Positions 28,270 to 38,171 of a DNA stretch of 64,000 bases are shown one piece after another; positions within the stretch are counted from its first letter, which is position 1; each line of letters begins with the position of its first letter. The DNA comes from Curvibacter microcysteis (lineage in GTDB: Bacteria; Pseudomonadota; Gammaproteobacteria; Burkholderiales; Burkholderiaceae_C), in assembly GCF_028649455.1 (NCBI RefSeq), contig NZ_JAQSIO010000006.1, positions 62,001 through 126,000 of the forward strand. Reading direction: 5' to 3'. The notes under the pieces were generated by a model that worked only from the letters and a program-made list of their open reading frames with translations, was not told the DNA's origin and searched no databases. The position numbers and the translations under genes are program-made.

Positions 28270-29334
28270 ATGGACGCACCCGTCAAAGGCAACGCCGCCA
28301 ATCCCGAAAAAGCCAAGGCCTTGCAGGCCGCGCTGGCCCAGATTGAAAAGCAGTTCGGCAAGGGCACCATCATGCGCCTGGGCGAAGGCGAGGTGATCGA
28401 GGACATCCAGGTCATCTCCACTGGTTCGCTGGGCCTGGACGTGGCCCTGGGCGTGGGCGGCCTGCCGCGCGGCCGGGTGGTTGAAATCTACGGTCCGGAA
28501 TCTTCGGGCAAGACCACCCTGACCCTGCAGGTCGTGGCCGAAATGCAAAAACAAGGCGGCACCTGCGCCTTTGTGGACGCCGAGCACGCACTGGACATCC
28601 AGTACGCCCAAAAGCTGGGTGTGAACCTGCAAGAGCTGCTGATCAGCCAACCTGACACCGGCGAACAAGCGCTGGAAATCGTCGACAGCCTGGTGCGCTC
28701 GGGCGCCGTGGACCTGATCGTGGTCGACTCGGTGGCCGCCCTGACCCCGAAGGCCGAAATCGAAGGCGAAATGGGTGACTCCCTGCCGGGCCTGCAGGCC
28801 CGTTTGATGAGCCAGGCCCTGCGCAAGCTGACCTCGACCATCAAGAAGACCAACTGCATGGTCATCTTCATCAACCAGATCCGCATGAAGATCGGCGTGA
28901 TGTTCGGTTCGCCCGAGACCACCACCGGCGGTAACGCGCTGAAGTTCTACGCCTCGGTGCGCCTGGACATCCGCCGCACCGGCACCATCAAGAAGGGTGA
29001 GGAATCGATCGGCAACGAAACCAAGGTCAAAGTGGTCAAGAACAAGGTGTCGCCTCCGTTCAAGACGGCAGAGTTCGACATCCTGTTCGGTGAAGGCATC
29101 AGCCGCCATGGCGAAATCATCGACATGGGCGTGAACGCCAAGATCATCGAGAAGTCGGGTGCCTGGTACGCCTACAACGGTGAAAAAATCGGCCAAGGCC
29201 GGGACAACGCCCGCGAGTTCCTGCGCGAAAACCCCGACTTGGCCCGTGAGATCGAGAACAAGGTGCGCGACAGCCTGGGCATTGCCCTGCTGCCCCCCGC
29301 CTTGAGCGCGGCCCCGGTGGCTGACGCCGAGTGA
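28270..29334 (+). CDS. recA: Recombinase A
   Basis: ATP-dependent strand-exchange protein and SOS co-protease. The 354 residues are full length. Seen: [21 protein letters not shown], Walker [10 protein letters not shown], Walker [11 protein letters not shown], loop L1 [58 protein letters not shown], and the acidic C-terminus (ADAE). The start MDAPVKGNA has caggag upstream; an earlier in-frame Met is 45 bases away inside the SOS-box region. recX follows after 60 bases with a hairpin between. Confidence 0.98.
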   Translation: MDAPVKGNAANPEKAKALQAALAQIEKQFGKGTIMRLGEGEVIEDIQVISTGSLGLDVALGVGGLPRGRVVEIYGPESSGKTTLTLQVVAEMQKQGGTCAFVDAEHALDIQYAQKLGVNLQELLISQPDTGEQALEIVDSLVRSGAVDLIVVDSVAALTPKAEIEGEMGDSLPGLQARLMSQALRKLTSTIKKTNCMVIFINQIRMKIGVMFGSPETTTGGNALKFYASVRLDIRRTGTIKKGEESIGNETKVKVVKNKVSPPFKTAEFDILFGEGISRHGEIIDMGVNAKIIEKSGAWYAYNGEKIGQGRDNAREFLRENPDLAREIENKVRDSLGIALLPPALSAAPVADAE

Positions 29335-29344
29335 GTGAGCCGCA

Positions 29345-29375
29345 TCGGCGCCAGGGTCTGAGGTCCGGGCGCCGA
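29345..29375 (+). terminator. recA-recX intergenic hairpin
   Basis: Perfect 8-bp stem TCGGCGCC / GGCGCCGA around a 15-base loop, 10 bases after the recA stop. No T-run follows. In other bacteria a leaky stop between recA and recX keeps recX low; the same role is plausible here. Confidence 0.5.
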
Positions 29376-29394
29376 GCGCGGTTGTCAGGCACGC

Positions 29395-29871
29395 ATGTCG
29401 TTTGAAAAAATCTCGCTCAAGGGGCGCGCCCTGCGCTACCTGTCGATGCGCGAGCACTCGCGTGCTGAGCTGGAGCGCAAGCTCGCGCCGCATGAAGAGG
29501 TGCCTGGCGAACTGGCGCAGGCCCTGGACGAGCTGCAGGCGCGCGGCTTCATCGATGAGCAGCGGGTGATCGAGTCCCTGCTCTACCGCCGCGCCTCGCG
29601 CCTGGGCGCCGGCCGCCTGCGGCAGGAGTTGCAAGCCAAGGGCGTGCAGGGCGAGGCCGTGCAACAAGCGCTGGCTGGCCTCAAGGACAGCGAGCTGTCC
29701 CGCGCCCAGGCCGTGTGGGCCAAGCGCTTTGACCAACTGCCCACCGATGCGCCCACCCGGGCCAAACAAAGCCGTTTTTTGCTGACCCGAGGCTTCTCAT
29801 CCGAGGTGGTGCGTCGGGTGCTGGCGGGTCAGGGCGTTCCTGAAGAGGACCTGGATTCCAGCGCCGATTAG
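29395..29871 (+). CDS. recX: Regulatory protein RecX
   Basis: Binds RecA filaments and limits their activity. The 158 residues are made of three-helix repeats typical of the family: LKGRALRYLSMREHSRAELERKL, DELQARGFIDEQRVIESLLYRRASRLGAGRLRQELQAKGV, RAQAVWAKRF and KQSRFLLTRGFSSEVVRRVL. It lies 60 bases after recA on the same strand and is probably expressed by read-through past the intergenic hairpin. ATG start, no competing upstream start. Confidence 0.93.
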   Translation: MSFEKISLKGRALRYLSMREHSRAELERKLAPHEEVPGELAQALDELQARGFIDEQRVIESLLYRRASRLGAGRLRQELQAKGVQGEAVQQALAGLKDSELSRAQAVWAKRFDQLPTDAPTRAKQSRFLLTRGFSSEVVRRVLAGQGVPEEDLDSSAD

Positions 29872-29936
29872 CTGGCAAATCAGCTGCGCTCAGCGGGCGG
29901 GGCCTTCGCGTCGTCGACAGGGATTCCTCCCATGAA

Positions 29937-29960
29937 AAAAGGCCCCGACGGGGGCCTTTT
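29937..29960. terminator. Bidirectional terminator between recX and argC
   Basis: Perfect 10-bp stem AAAAGGCCCC / GGGGCCTTTT with a four-base loop (gacg), with A/T flanks on both sides. It serves both converging genes. Confidence 0.9.
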
Positions 29961-29991
29961 CTTGTGGTGGCTGCCAGGCCGGATGGGGCGC

Positions 29992-30927
29992 TCAGAGCCC
30001 CAGCATCAATTGCAGGTTTTGCACAGCCGCACCGCTGGCACCCTTGCCCAGGTTGTCCAGACGCGCGATCAGCACGGCATGGTGGTACTCGTCGTTGCCG
30101 AAAACGCGCAGTTCGAGCTTGTTGGTGTCGTTCAAAGCCAGGGCATCGAGCTTGCCGTCGCTGCCAGCGTCTTGCACGCTGACCCAGCCGCCTTCAGCCG
30201 CACTCGCGGCGTAATGCCGCACCAGAGCGTCATGCAGGTCGGCCGCCTTGGGGCTGCCTGGCAGGGTGTCCAGGTGCAGGGGCAACTGCACCAGCATGCC
30301 TTGGCGGAAGTTGCCCACCGCCGGCACAAACAGAGGACGGCGCGTCAGGCCGGTGTAGGCCATGATCTCGGGGATGTGCTTGTGCTTGAGGCCCAGTGCG
30401 TAGGCCTCGAACAGCGGAGCTTCGCCCTTTTCGTAGGCCTCGATCATGGGGCGGCCGCCGCCTGAGTAACCGCTGACCGAGGGCAGGGCCACTGGGTGGT
30501 CGGCGGGCAGCAAGCCCGCATCGATCAGGGGGCGCAGCAGGGCAATCGCGCCCGTGGCGTAGCAGCCTGGGTTGGCCACCCGTCGGGCCGCTTGCACCGC
30601 CGCGCGCTGGCCAGCCGCCAGTTCCGGAAAACCAAACACCCAGCCCGGCGCGACGCGGTGTGCGGTCGAAGCGTCGATGATCTTGGGGCCTGGGCGGCCG
30701 GTGCTGGCTTCGAGCTCGTCGACCATGGCCACGGTCTCGCGCGCTGCATCGTCGTGCAGGCACAAAATGACCAGGTCCACGCCAGCGATCAGCTCGCGCT
30801 TGGCAGCCGGGTCCTTGCGCCGATCGGCCGCAATGCTGACCACTTCAATCGCCGGCATGTGTTGCAGACGTTCGCGGATTTGCAGGCCGGTGGTGCCGGC
30901 TTCGCCATCAATAAAAACCTTGGCCAT
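29992..30927 (-). CDS. argC: N-acetyl-gamma-glutamyl-phosphate reductase, class 2
   Basis: NADPH-dependent third step of arginine synthesis, from N-acetylglutamyl phosphate to the semialdehyde. The 311 residues fit the short class 2 form. Seen: [20 protein letters not shown] (NADP loop), [17 protein letters not shown], the catalytic Cys in [18 protein letters not shown], and [15 protein letters not shown]. The start MAKVFIDGE is preferred over a Met six codons earlier. It is divergent from sucC. Other arg genes are not adjacent. Confidence 0.94.
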   Translation of the reverse strand: MAKVFIDGEAGTTGLQIRERLQHMPAIEVVSIAADRRKDPAAKRELIAGVDLVILCLHDDAARETVAMVDELEASTGRPGPKIIDASTAHRVAPGWVFGFPELAAGQRAAVQAARRVANPGCYATGAIALLRPLIDAGLLPADHPVALPSVSGYSGGGRPMIEAYEKGEAPLFEAYALGLKHKHIPEIMAYTGLTRRPLFVPAVGNFRQGMLVQLPLHLDTLPGSPKAADLHDALVRHYAASAAEGGWVSVQDAGSDGKLDALALNDTNKLELRVFGNDEYHHAVLIARLDNLGKGASGAAVQNLQLMLGL

Positions 30928-30969
30928 GGTTGTTCTGTGCCCCAATGCTGTTCATGCCGTGTCAGTTAC

Positions 30970-30984
30970 GCACAAGGTTTGTGC
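30970..30984. promoter_or_regulatory. Inverted repeat in the argC-sucC divergent promoter region
   Basis: GCACAA-GGT-TTGTGC, 6-bp perfect arms, 43 bases upstream of argC and 101 upstream of sucC. It could be an operator for either gene. No known consensus was recognised, so the call rests on symmetry and position only. Confidence 0.3.
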
Positions 30985-31084
30985 AGAGCAACATGATACA
31001 TTTCAGGGTTGCTGTGTCCACTGCCCGACGCCGGCAAATTGCGAGGTCGCCGGGTGAAAATCATCCATTCCTGAGAGAGCCCTC

Positions 31085-32245
<1,161 letters not shown>

Positions 32246-32263
32246 GAAGCCCGGAGAAGAAAC

Positions 32264-33160
32264 ATGTCGATTTACATCAACAAAGACACCAAGGTCATCA
32301 CCCAGGGCATCACGGGCAAGACTGGCCAGTTCCACACCGAAAAGTGCCAGGAATACGCGAACGGCAAGAACGCCTTCGTGGCCGGCGTGAACCCGAAGAA
32401 GGCCGGCGAGTCGATCTTCAACATCCCCATCTACGCCTCCGTCAAGGAAGCTGCACACCAAACCGGCGCCACCGTGTCGGTGATCTACGTGCCGCCCGCA
32501 GGCGCTGCGGCTGCCATCTGGGAAGCTGTTGAAGCTGACCTGGACCTGGCCATCTGCATCACCGAAGGCATCCCGGTCCGTGACATGCTCGAAGTGCGCA
32601 ACAAGATGAAGGCCAAGGAAGCGGCCGGCGGCAAGAAGACCTTGCTGCTGGGCCCCAACTGCCCTGGCCTGATCACGCCCGACGAAATCAAGATCGGCAT
32701 CATGCCCGGTCACATCCACCGCAAGGGCCGCATCGGCGTGGTGTCGCGTTCCGGCACCCTGACCTATGAAGCGGTGGCCATGCTGACCGAAGTCGGTCTG
32801 GGCCAGTCCAGCGCCGTCGGTATCGGTGGTGACCCGATCAACGGCCTGAAGCACATCGACGTGATGCAAGCCTTCAACGACGATCCGGACACCGACGCCG
32901 TGATCATGATCGGCGAAATCGGCGGCCCGGACGAGGCCGATGCCGCTCGCTGGTGCAAGGCCAACATGAAGAAGCCGGTGGTCGGCTTCATCGCTGGCGT
33001 GACCGCCCCTCCCGGCAAGCGCATGGGCCACGCCGGCGCCCTGATCGCTGGTGGTGCTGACACCGCCGACGCCAAGCTCGCCATCATGGAAGAGTGTGGC
33101 TTCGTCGTGACGCGCAACCCGTCTGAACTGGGCAAGCTGCTCAAGGCCCAACTGAAGTAA
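32264..33160 (+). CDS. sucD: Succinyl-CoA ligase, alpha subunit
   Basis: CoA-binding and phosphohistidine subunit of succinyl-CoA synthetase, 298 residues. Seen: [28 protein letters not shown] (CoA-binding Rossmann start), [46 protein letters not shown], and the active-site His region [23 protein letters not shown]. Start preceded by cggagaag. It is the last gene of sucCD; two hairpins follow before terC. Confidence 0.98.
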   Translation: MSIYINKDTKVITQGITGKTGQFHTEKCQEYANGKNAFVAGVNPKKAGESIFNIPIYASVKEAAHQTGATVSVIYVPPAGAAAAIWEAVEADLDLAICITEGIPVRDMLEVRNKMKAKEAAGGKKTLLLGPNCPGLITPDEIKIGIMPGHIHRKGRIGVVSRSGTLTYEAVAMLTEVGLGQSSAVGIGGDPINGLKHIDVMQAFNDDPDTDAVIMIGEIGGPDEADAARWCKANMKKPVVGFIAGVTAPPGKRMGHAGALIAGGADTADAKLAIMEECGFVVTRNPSELGKLLKAQLK

Positions 33161-33172
33161 GGCCTGAGGCCC

Positions 33173-33198
33173 CCGTCCGTACGCAAAACTACGGACGG
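33173..33198 (+). terminator. Hairpin after sucD
   Basis: 9-bp perfect stem CCGTCCGTA / TACGGACGG with an 8-base loop, 12 bases after the sucD stop. No T-run follows, so it may stabilise the 3' end rather than terminate alone. Confidence 0.5.
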
Positions 33199-33240
33199 CC
33201 TAGGGGCTGGAGGCCGCTACACTTCGGCTTCCCATATCAA

Positions 33241-33276
33241 AGAAGCGCTCGAAACGCAGGTTTCGGGCGCTTCTTT
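33241..33276 (+). terminator. Long hairpin in the terC leader (terminator or attenuator)
   Basis: A 15-bp stem (33241-33255 with 33260-33274, one T-G wobble) and GCAG loop, followed by TTC. Only 25 bases remain to the terC ATG, which is too little for a promoter. terC transcription must therefore cross this hairpin, either from sucCD or from a start in 33199-33240. Confidence 0.6.
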
Positions 33277-33299
33277 CATTCAAACACAGGAGAACATGC

Positions 33300-33989
33300 A
33301 TGGAAATGCTGAACAACCCAGAGTTCTGGATCGGCTTGATCAAGATCATCTGGATCAACATCATTTTGTCGGGCGATAACGCAGTGGTGATCGCTTTGGC
33401 GGCCCGCTCGCTGCCAGCTGAGCAGCAAAAGAAGGCCATTTTGTTTGGCTCGGCCGCAGCCGTGGTCCTGCGCATTGGCCTGACCTTTGTCGCCGCCAAG
33501 CTCTTGGGTCTGCCTTTCCTGCAAATCGTCGGTGGCGGTTTGCTGCTGTGGATCGGCGTGCAGCTCCTGAGTGAAGAAGAGGAAGAAGAAGGCGACGCCA
33601 AGGCTGCTGGCGGCATGATGGCCGCTGTGCGTACCATCTTGATCGCTGATTTGGTGATGAGCCTGGACAACGTGATTGCCGTGGCCGCCGCCGCCAAGGG
33701 CAGCGACACCTTGCTGATCATCGGCCTGGCCATCAGCATTCCGCTGGTGATTTTCGGCAGCACTTTGATGATCAAGCTCATGGAGCGCTTCCCCATCATC
33801 GTGATGTTGGGTGCTGGCCTGATCGGCTGGGTGGCTGGTGAGACCATCGTCAGCGACGTGTTCCTGAAGGACTTCCTGGAAGCCAACGCCTGGTTGCACA
33901 CCTTGGCCCCGGCTGCCGGTGCTGCTTTGGTGATCGGTCTGGGCAAATGGCTGCAGGCGCGCAGCGCCAGCAAGCACGCCGCTGCCTGA
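33300..33989 (+). CDS. TerC-family integral membrane protein (YjbE-like)
   Basis: A 229-residue membrane protein of the TerC family, whose members are tied to manganese or other metal export and metallation of exported proteins. Seven or so helices; the metal-site Asp residues are in NIILSGDNAVVIALAARSLP and IADLVMSLDNVIAVAAAA. An acidic run EEEEEEGD sits in the central cytoplasmic loop. Start: ATG at 33300 with caggag upstream; an overlapping out-of-frame ATG lies 4 bases before. This copy has no recognisable manganese riboswitch, unlike the second TerC gene near 45.3 kb. A strong terminator follows. Confidence 0.9.
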   Translation: MEMLNNPEFWIGLIKIIWINIILSGDNAVVIALAARSLPAEQQKKAILFGSAAAVVLRIGLTFVAAKLLGLPFLQIVGGGLLLWIGVQLLSEEEEEEGDAKAAGGMMAAVRTILIADLVMSLDNVIAVAAAAKGSDTLLIIGLAISIPLVIFGSTLMIKLMERFPIIVMLGAGLIGWVAGETIVSDVFLKDFLEANAWLHTLAPAAGAALVIGLGKWLQARSASKHAAA

Positions 33990-34014
33990 TCCGCACTGCT
34001 GAGTTGAAACTCCT

Positions 34015-34053
34015 TGGGGCCACCGCCCAAAGCGGTGGCCCCATTGTTTTTTT
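34015..34053 (+). terminator. Rho-independent terminator after terC
   Basis: 12-bp perfect stem TGGGGCCACCGC / GCGGTGGCCCCA with a five-base loop, then a seven-base T-run at 34047-34053. Confidence 0.95.
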
Positions 34054-34346
34054 GTCAGCCCTGGCTTGTCCGTCAGCGGGGGCTCTGATACTGTGTCAGC
34101 CGTTTGTATCTGTCACATGAACGTGAAGTTTGTGTGCGGAACAGTGCCTGAGGGAGGCGGACAAGGCTGCGCGTTGCAGCGTCTTCCGCCGCGGCGCCCC
34201 TGCTTTTCGAACTCAATCAAATAGACCAAAGCCCTGGGGAGGGTTGGGATGTCCATCAGCCACGACGGTCAGTGTCACCGCACGTTGGGGGCCGGCCTGG
34301 CGTGTCAGCGCTCAAGTCGTCAGGTGGACGCCTGGATTTTCAAACA
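34054..34346 (+). other. Intergenic region upstream of the PP2C operon, no gene seen
   Basis: 293 bases between the terC terminator and the PP2C start. No convincing protein, tRNA or known RNA motif. It must hold the promoter of the PP2C-FHA-cyclase-phosphodiesterase operon because the upstream terminator is strong. TTGTATCTGTCACATGAAC-type AT-richer sequence around 34105-34130 is the most promoter-like part, but no -35/-10 pair is convincing. Confidence 0.5.
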
Positions 34347-35132
34347 ATGAAATACGAGTTTTGTGCCTTCACCGATCCGGGTTTGGCCCGCGCCAACAAC
34401 GAAGATTCGGTGACCTTTGACGAGTTGACCTGTTTGGCCGTGCTGGCCGACGGCATGGGCGGTTACAACGCAGGCGAGGTTGCCAGCGGCATGGCAACGA
34501 CTTTCATCCGGACTGAATTGTCTCGCTGGTTGTCGCAGGCGGGGCGGCATGCCAATGCCAAAGAGATTCAGCGCGCCATGGAGATTTGCGTCGACAACGC
34601 AAACCGCGCCATTTTCAATGCCGCCCACAGCAACCCACAGTATTCGGGCATGGGCACGACCTTGGTCATGGGCGTGTTTCAAGATGCGCGCTTGATGCTG
34701 GGGCACATCGGTGATTCACGCTGCTACCGCTTGCGCAAAGGTGAGCTGATTCAGCTGACCAAAGACCATTCCTTGCTGCAGGAGCAAGTGGACGCGGGCC
34801 TGATCACGCCTGAACAGGCGGCGGTCTCCATCAACCGCAACCTGGTCACCCGGGCCATGGGGGTGGAAGATGCCGCTTTGCTCGAGGTCAGCGAATGCCG
34901 CGTCGAAAATGGCGATCTCTACCTGCTGTGTTCCGATGGTTTGTCCGACATGCTGAGTGCCTCCGATATTGCTGAATTGCTGGCGGTTCCCGAGTCGCTG
35001 ACCCAAAAAGCAACGCGCATGATCAATCTCGCCAATCAACATGGGGGGCGCGATAATATCAGCGTGCTGCTGGTGCGAGCTGGGGATGTTTTTTCCAAAA
35101 AAGGGCTGCTGTCACGCCTTTGGGGCGCCTGA
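34347..35132 (+). CDS. PP2C-type protein phosphatase (Stp/PrpC-like)
   Basis: Mn/Mg-dependent Ser/Thr phosphoprotein phosphatase, 261 residues. All family motifs are present: FTDPGLARANNEDSV, LAVLADGMGGYNAGEVAS, GMGTTLVMGVF, LGHIGDSRCYRLRKGEL, LTKDHSLLQEQVDAG, YLLCSDGLSDML and HGGRDNISVLLV. It probably removes phosphates from the FHA protein encoded next or from substrates of an unlinked Ser/Thr kinase. The start MKYEFCAFTD matches the family; the frame is open 75 bases further up without protein-like sequence. First gene of a four-gene operon (57 bases to the next). Confidence 0.92.
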   Translation: MKYEFCAFTDPGLARANNEDSVTFDELTCLAVLADGMGGYNAGEVASGMATTFIRTELSRWLSQAGRHANAKEIQRAMEICVDNANRAIFNAAHSNPQYSGMGTTLVMGVFQDARLMLGHIGDSRCYRLRKGELIQLTKDHSLLQEQVDAGLITPEQAAVSINRNLVTRAMGVEDAALLEVSECRVENGDLYLLCSDGLSDMLSASDIAELLAVPESLTQKATRMINLANQHGGRDNISVLLVRAGDVFSKKGLLSRLWGA

Positions 35133-35189
35133 ATCCAGCCAGCAGTTCCCGCGATTTCATAACAAGCCAGGTTTTCAGGAGTACCGAAC

Positions 35190-35861
35190 ATGCCCAAGAT
35201 GATCGTCTCGATCGATGGGGTCGTCATCAAGGAAGTGCAGTTGACCAAAGAGCGCACGACGCTGGGTCGCCGCCCCTACAACGACATCGTGATCGATAAC
35301 CTGGCCGTCAGCGGGGAACACGCTGTGCTGCAGCTCGAGGGCGCTGAGGTGACCCTTGAAGACCTCAACAGCACCAACGGCACCTACGTCAATGGCAAAG
35401 CCGTCAAGAAGCAGCAATTGCACAACGGCGACACCATCGAGGTCGGCAAGTACAAGATTCGCTTCATTGGCGACACAGAGGCGGCCGACTACGACAAGAC
35501 CATGGTGGTGCGCCCGCCCCACTCCGCCGCGGGCGTCCTGCCCACGGTACCGGCGTCCATGGGCAGCTACCAGTTGCCGCCTTTGCATGCCGCTGAGGCT
35601 TTGTCGGGTTCCATCAAGGTCCTGTCTGGCTCTGCAGCCGGACGTGAGGTCAGCCTCACCAAGGTGGTGACCACCATCGGCAAACCGGGTGTGGCAGTGG
35701 CCGCCATCACCCGCCGCCCCCATGGCTTCGTGCTGGCGCACGTTGAAGGGGGCACTTTCCCCACCCTCAACGGCAACGCGGTTGGCGCTGAGCCGGTCAC
35801 GCTCAAGAGCGGTGATGTGATGGAGCTCGCGGGCACCCAGATGCAGTTCTTCCAGGCCTGA
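35190..35861 (+). CDS. FHA-domain protein with a second FHA-like half
   Basis: A 223-residue cytoplasmic adaptor. The N-terminal FHA domain binds phosphothreonine: TLGRRPYNDIVIDNLAVSGEHA and LEDLNSTNGTYVNGK, residues about 15-95. Thr104 in YDKTMVVRPP is a candidate phosphorylation site just after the domain, as in GarA-type switches. Residues about 140-223 (IKVLSGSAAGREVSLTKVVTTIGKPG ... FPTLNGNAVGAEPVTLKSGDVMELAGTQMQFF) look like a second, divergent FHA unit. It sits between the phosphatase and the cyclase genes with gaps of 57 and 22 bases. Likely partner: the cyclase or an unlinked kinase (inferred). Confidence 0.88.
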   Translation: MPKMIVSIDGVVIKEVQLTKERTTLGRRPYNDIVIDNLAVSGEHAVLQLEGAEVTLEDLNSTNGTYVNGKAVKKQQLHNGDTIEVGKYKIRFIGDTEAADYDKTMVVRPPHSAAGVLPTVPASMGSYQLPPLHAAEALSGSIKVLSGSAAGREVSLTKVVTTIGKPGVAVAAITRRPHGFVLAHVEGGTFPTLNGNAVGAEPVTLKSGDVMELAGTQMQFFQA

Positions 35862-35883
35862 GCCGACTGAAGGCCGGGGGAAC

Positions 35884-38160
35884 ATGGCCGAGCCGACCCG
35901 GTGGGCGGGGTACCGAGGGGCTCTGATCAAGCAGGGCCGACGCCTGGCGGTCATCTTGCTGCCACTGTGCCTGTTGCTGGGCCACGTGCTGGGCGGCTAC
36001 CAACTGTCGCTGATCAGCCGGCTGGACGCGCTGCTCTATGACACGCGCCTGCGACTCACCTTGCCGGGCAGCCTCGACGAGCGGGTGGTCATTGTCGACA
36101 TCGACGAAAAAAGCCTCGCCGAGGTGGGGCATTGGCCTTGGGGGCGCGACCAACTCGCGCTGTTGACCCAGCGTCTTTTTGATCAATACGGCATCTCAGC
36201 GCTGGGCTTTGACGTGCTGTTTTCCGAAGCCGATACCAGTTCTGGCCTGCACGCCTTGCAGGCCTTGGTCCGCCACGCAGGCCCGGACGACCCCCTGTTG
36301 GCTCAACGGGTTCAGCAGCTCGCGCCTCAGCTCAACTACGACCATCGTTTCGCCCAGGTGCTGCAAGGCCGACCCGTGGTGCTGGGGTACTACTTCACCA
36401 GTGACCGAGAGGGGCGGCGCAAGGGGGTGTTGCCGGCGCCCGTGCTGAGCTCCGCTGGGCTGCCGGCGGAAGGCTTGCAGGTCCTGGATTGGGATGGTTA
36501 CGGGGCCAGCTTGGCTGAGCTGGCGGCGGCCGCGCCCTTGGCCGGTTTTTTCAACTCGGTCACCGACGAGGACGGCATGGTCCGGTCCTTGCCACTGCTG
36601 GCGCACTTTGAGGGGCAGTACTACGAGTCCCTGGCCTTGGGCTTGTACCGCGCGGCCAAGGGACTGCCGCAGGTGGTGCCACTCTTGGCATCGGCTCAGG
36701 CCCCGCCTGTCTTAGAGGCCCTCGGCTTGATCGGACCGGGACTGCAGCAGCGCATTCCGGTAGATGAGCGGGGGACGACCCTGATCCCGTTCCGTGGTGC
36801 CGGCGGCCCTCGAGGGGGCTCTTACCGCTACCTGTCGGCCGTGGATGTGTTGCAGGGGCGGGTGGATGCTGCAGCCCTGCGTGGGCGCATTGTCCTGGTG
36901 GGCTCCACCTCGCCCGGCTTGCTGGATTTGCGCGCCACGCCGGTGGGGCAAACCTATCCAGGCGTTGAGTCGCATGCCAACGTGGTCAGCGGGCTGTTGG
37001 ATCAGCGCTTGGCGGTTCGGCCGGACTATGCCCTGGGCTATGAGGTCTTGCTGCTGATTGGCGTGGCGACCCTCCTGGCCTTGACCCTGCCCCGTGTCGG
37101 GGCTGTCACCGCCCTGGCCTTGGGCATCGGGACCCTGCTGGGGGTGATCGGTTTGAACCTGGCGCTGTACCAGGCAGCAGACTTGGTCCTGCCCTTGGCC
37201 AGCTGCGTGGTGCTGGTCTTGCTGGTTCTGGGAGGGCACATGAGCTACGGCTACCTGGTCGAAAGCCGCGCCAAGCGGCGCCTGGCTGGCGTGTTTGGGA
37301 CCTACGTGCCGCCCGAATTGGTCGACCAGATGTTGCTGGCACCGGAGCGCTACTCCATGCGTGCCGCCAGCCGAGAGATGACGGTCATGTTCTGCGATAT
37401 GCGGGGCTTCACCCGCCTCTCCGAAGGCCTGTCGCCCGAGGCCTTGCAGGACCTGTTGAACAGCCTGTTCAGCCGCCTGACCCTGTGCATTCGGCGCCAT
37501 CAGGGCACCATCGACAAGTACATGGGCGACTGCGTGATGGCGTTCTGGGGTGCGCCCGTGGTCCAAGCCGATCACGCGGCGCGGGCGGTTGCTGCGGCCT
37601 TGGACATGGTGGCGGAAGTGGCGCTCTTCAACCGGGAGCGTCAAGCCCATGGGCTCAGCCCGATCGCGGTTGGCATCGGCCTGAACACAGGCATCATGCG
37701 GGTGGGTGACATGGGGTCGGACCTGCGCCGCAGCTACACCGTGATTGGCGACGCGGTGAACCTCGCCTCGCGCTTGGAAGGCTTGTCCAAGCTGTATGGC
37801 GTGTCCATTGTCGCCAGCGAAAGCACCCGCGCCCAGGCGGGCACGACCGCACTGTGGCAGGCCCTGGACTGGGTTCGCGTGCAAGGCAAAGAGGATGCGG
37901 TGGCCATCTCCTGCCCTTGGCCGTCCCCGACTCAGGACCAGGCCTCCAGCTTGACCGATGACCAGGCCCAGGCCTGGGATCAATTTCTTCTCGCTTACCG
38001 CGCAAAAGATTGGGCAGTCTGTCAGCAGATGTTGGAAAATTTGCAGAATGTAGAGTGCTTGGTCGGGCTCTGCCAGCTCTTCAAGCAGCGACTCCTGGCC
38101 TTCTCGCAGCACCTGCCGGCCGCCGATTGGGATGGCGTGACCGTGCTCGACACCAAATAG
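35884..38160 (+). CDS. CHASE2-domain adenylate cyclase, class III
   Basis: A 758-residue membrane cyclase. One N-terminal helix (about 21-38), an extracytoplasmic CHASE2 sensor (about 45-375, with RVVIVDIDEKSLAEVGHWPWGRDQLA and GRIVLVGSTSPGLLDLRATPV), three helices (about 385-452), and a C-terminal class III catalytic domain (about 497-680). Metal ligands D505 (FCDMRGFT) and D549 (KYMGD) are present. K545 and T619 occupy the positions that select adenine, so cAMP is the expected product. N626 and R630 in GDAVNLASRLE complete the site. The ligand of CHASE2 is unknown. The phosphodiesterase gene follows after 11 bases. Confidence 0.92.
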   Translation: MAEPTRWAGYRGALIKQGRRLAVILLPLCLLLGHVLGGYQLSLISRLDALLYDTRLRLTLPGSLDERVVIVDIDEKSLAEVGHWPWGRDQLALLTQRLFDQYGISALGFDVLFSEADTSSGLHALQALVRHAGPDDPLLAQRVQQLAPQLNYDHRFAQVLQGRPVVLGYYFTSDREGRRKGVLPAPVLSSAGLPAEGLQVLDWDGYGASLAELAAAAPLAGFFNSVTDEDGMVRSLPLLAHFEGQYYESLALGLYRAAKGLPQVVPLLASAQAPPVLEALGLIGPGLQQRIPVDERGTTLIPFRGAGGPRGGSYRYLSAVDVLQGRVDAAALRGRIVLVGSTSPGLLDLRATPVGQTYPGVESHANVVSGLLDQRLAVRPDYALGYEVLLLIGVATLLALTLPRVGAVTALALGIGTLLGVIGLNLALYQAADLVLPLASCVVLVLLVLGGHMSYGYLVESRAKRRLAGVFGTYVPPELVDQMLLAPERYSMRAASREMTVMFCDMRGFTRLSEGLSPEALQDLLNSLFSRLTLCIRRHQGTIDKYMGDCVMAFWGAPVVQADHAARAVAAALDMVAEVALFNRERQAHGLSPIAVGIGLNTGIMRVGDMGSDLRRSYTVIGDAVNLASRLEGLSKLYGVSIVASESTRAQAGTTALWQALDWVRVQGKEDAVAISCPWPSPTQDQASSLTDDQAQAWDQFLLAYRAKDWAVCQQMLENLQNVECLVGLCQLFKQRLLAFSQHLPAADWDGVTVLDTK

Positions 38161-38171
38161 GGGATGGTTTC

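Noticed and set aside
33199-33240. Manganese riboswitch upstream of the first terC
   Set aside because: No GGGGAGTAGC or AAGACC core in this leader; only a simple hairpin is present.
33335-33348. TTGATCAAGATCAT, similar to an FNR box, inside terC
   Set aside because: Lies within the coding sequence encoding Leu-Ile-Lys-Ile-Ile and has one mismatch; likely coincidence.
34130-34420. 96-residue frame upstream of the PP2C gene
   Set aside because: Overlaps the PP2C start in another frame, has no protein-like pattern and lies in the probable promoter region.
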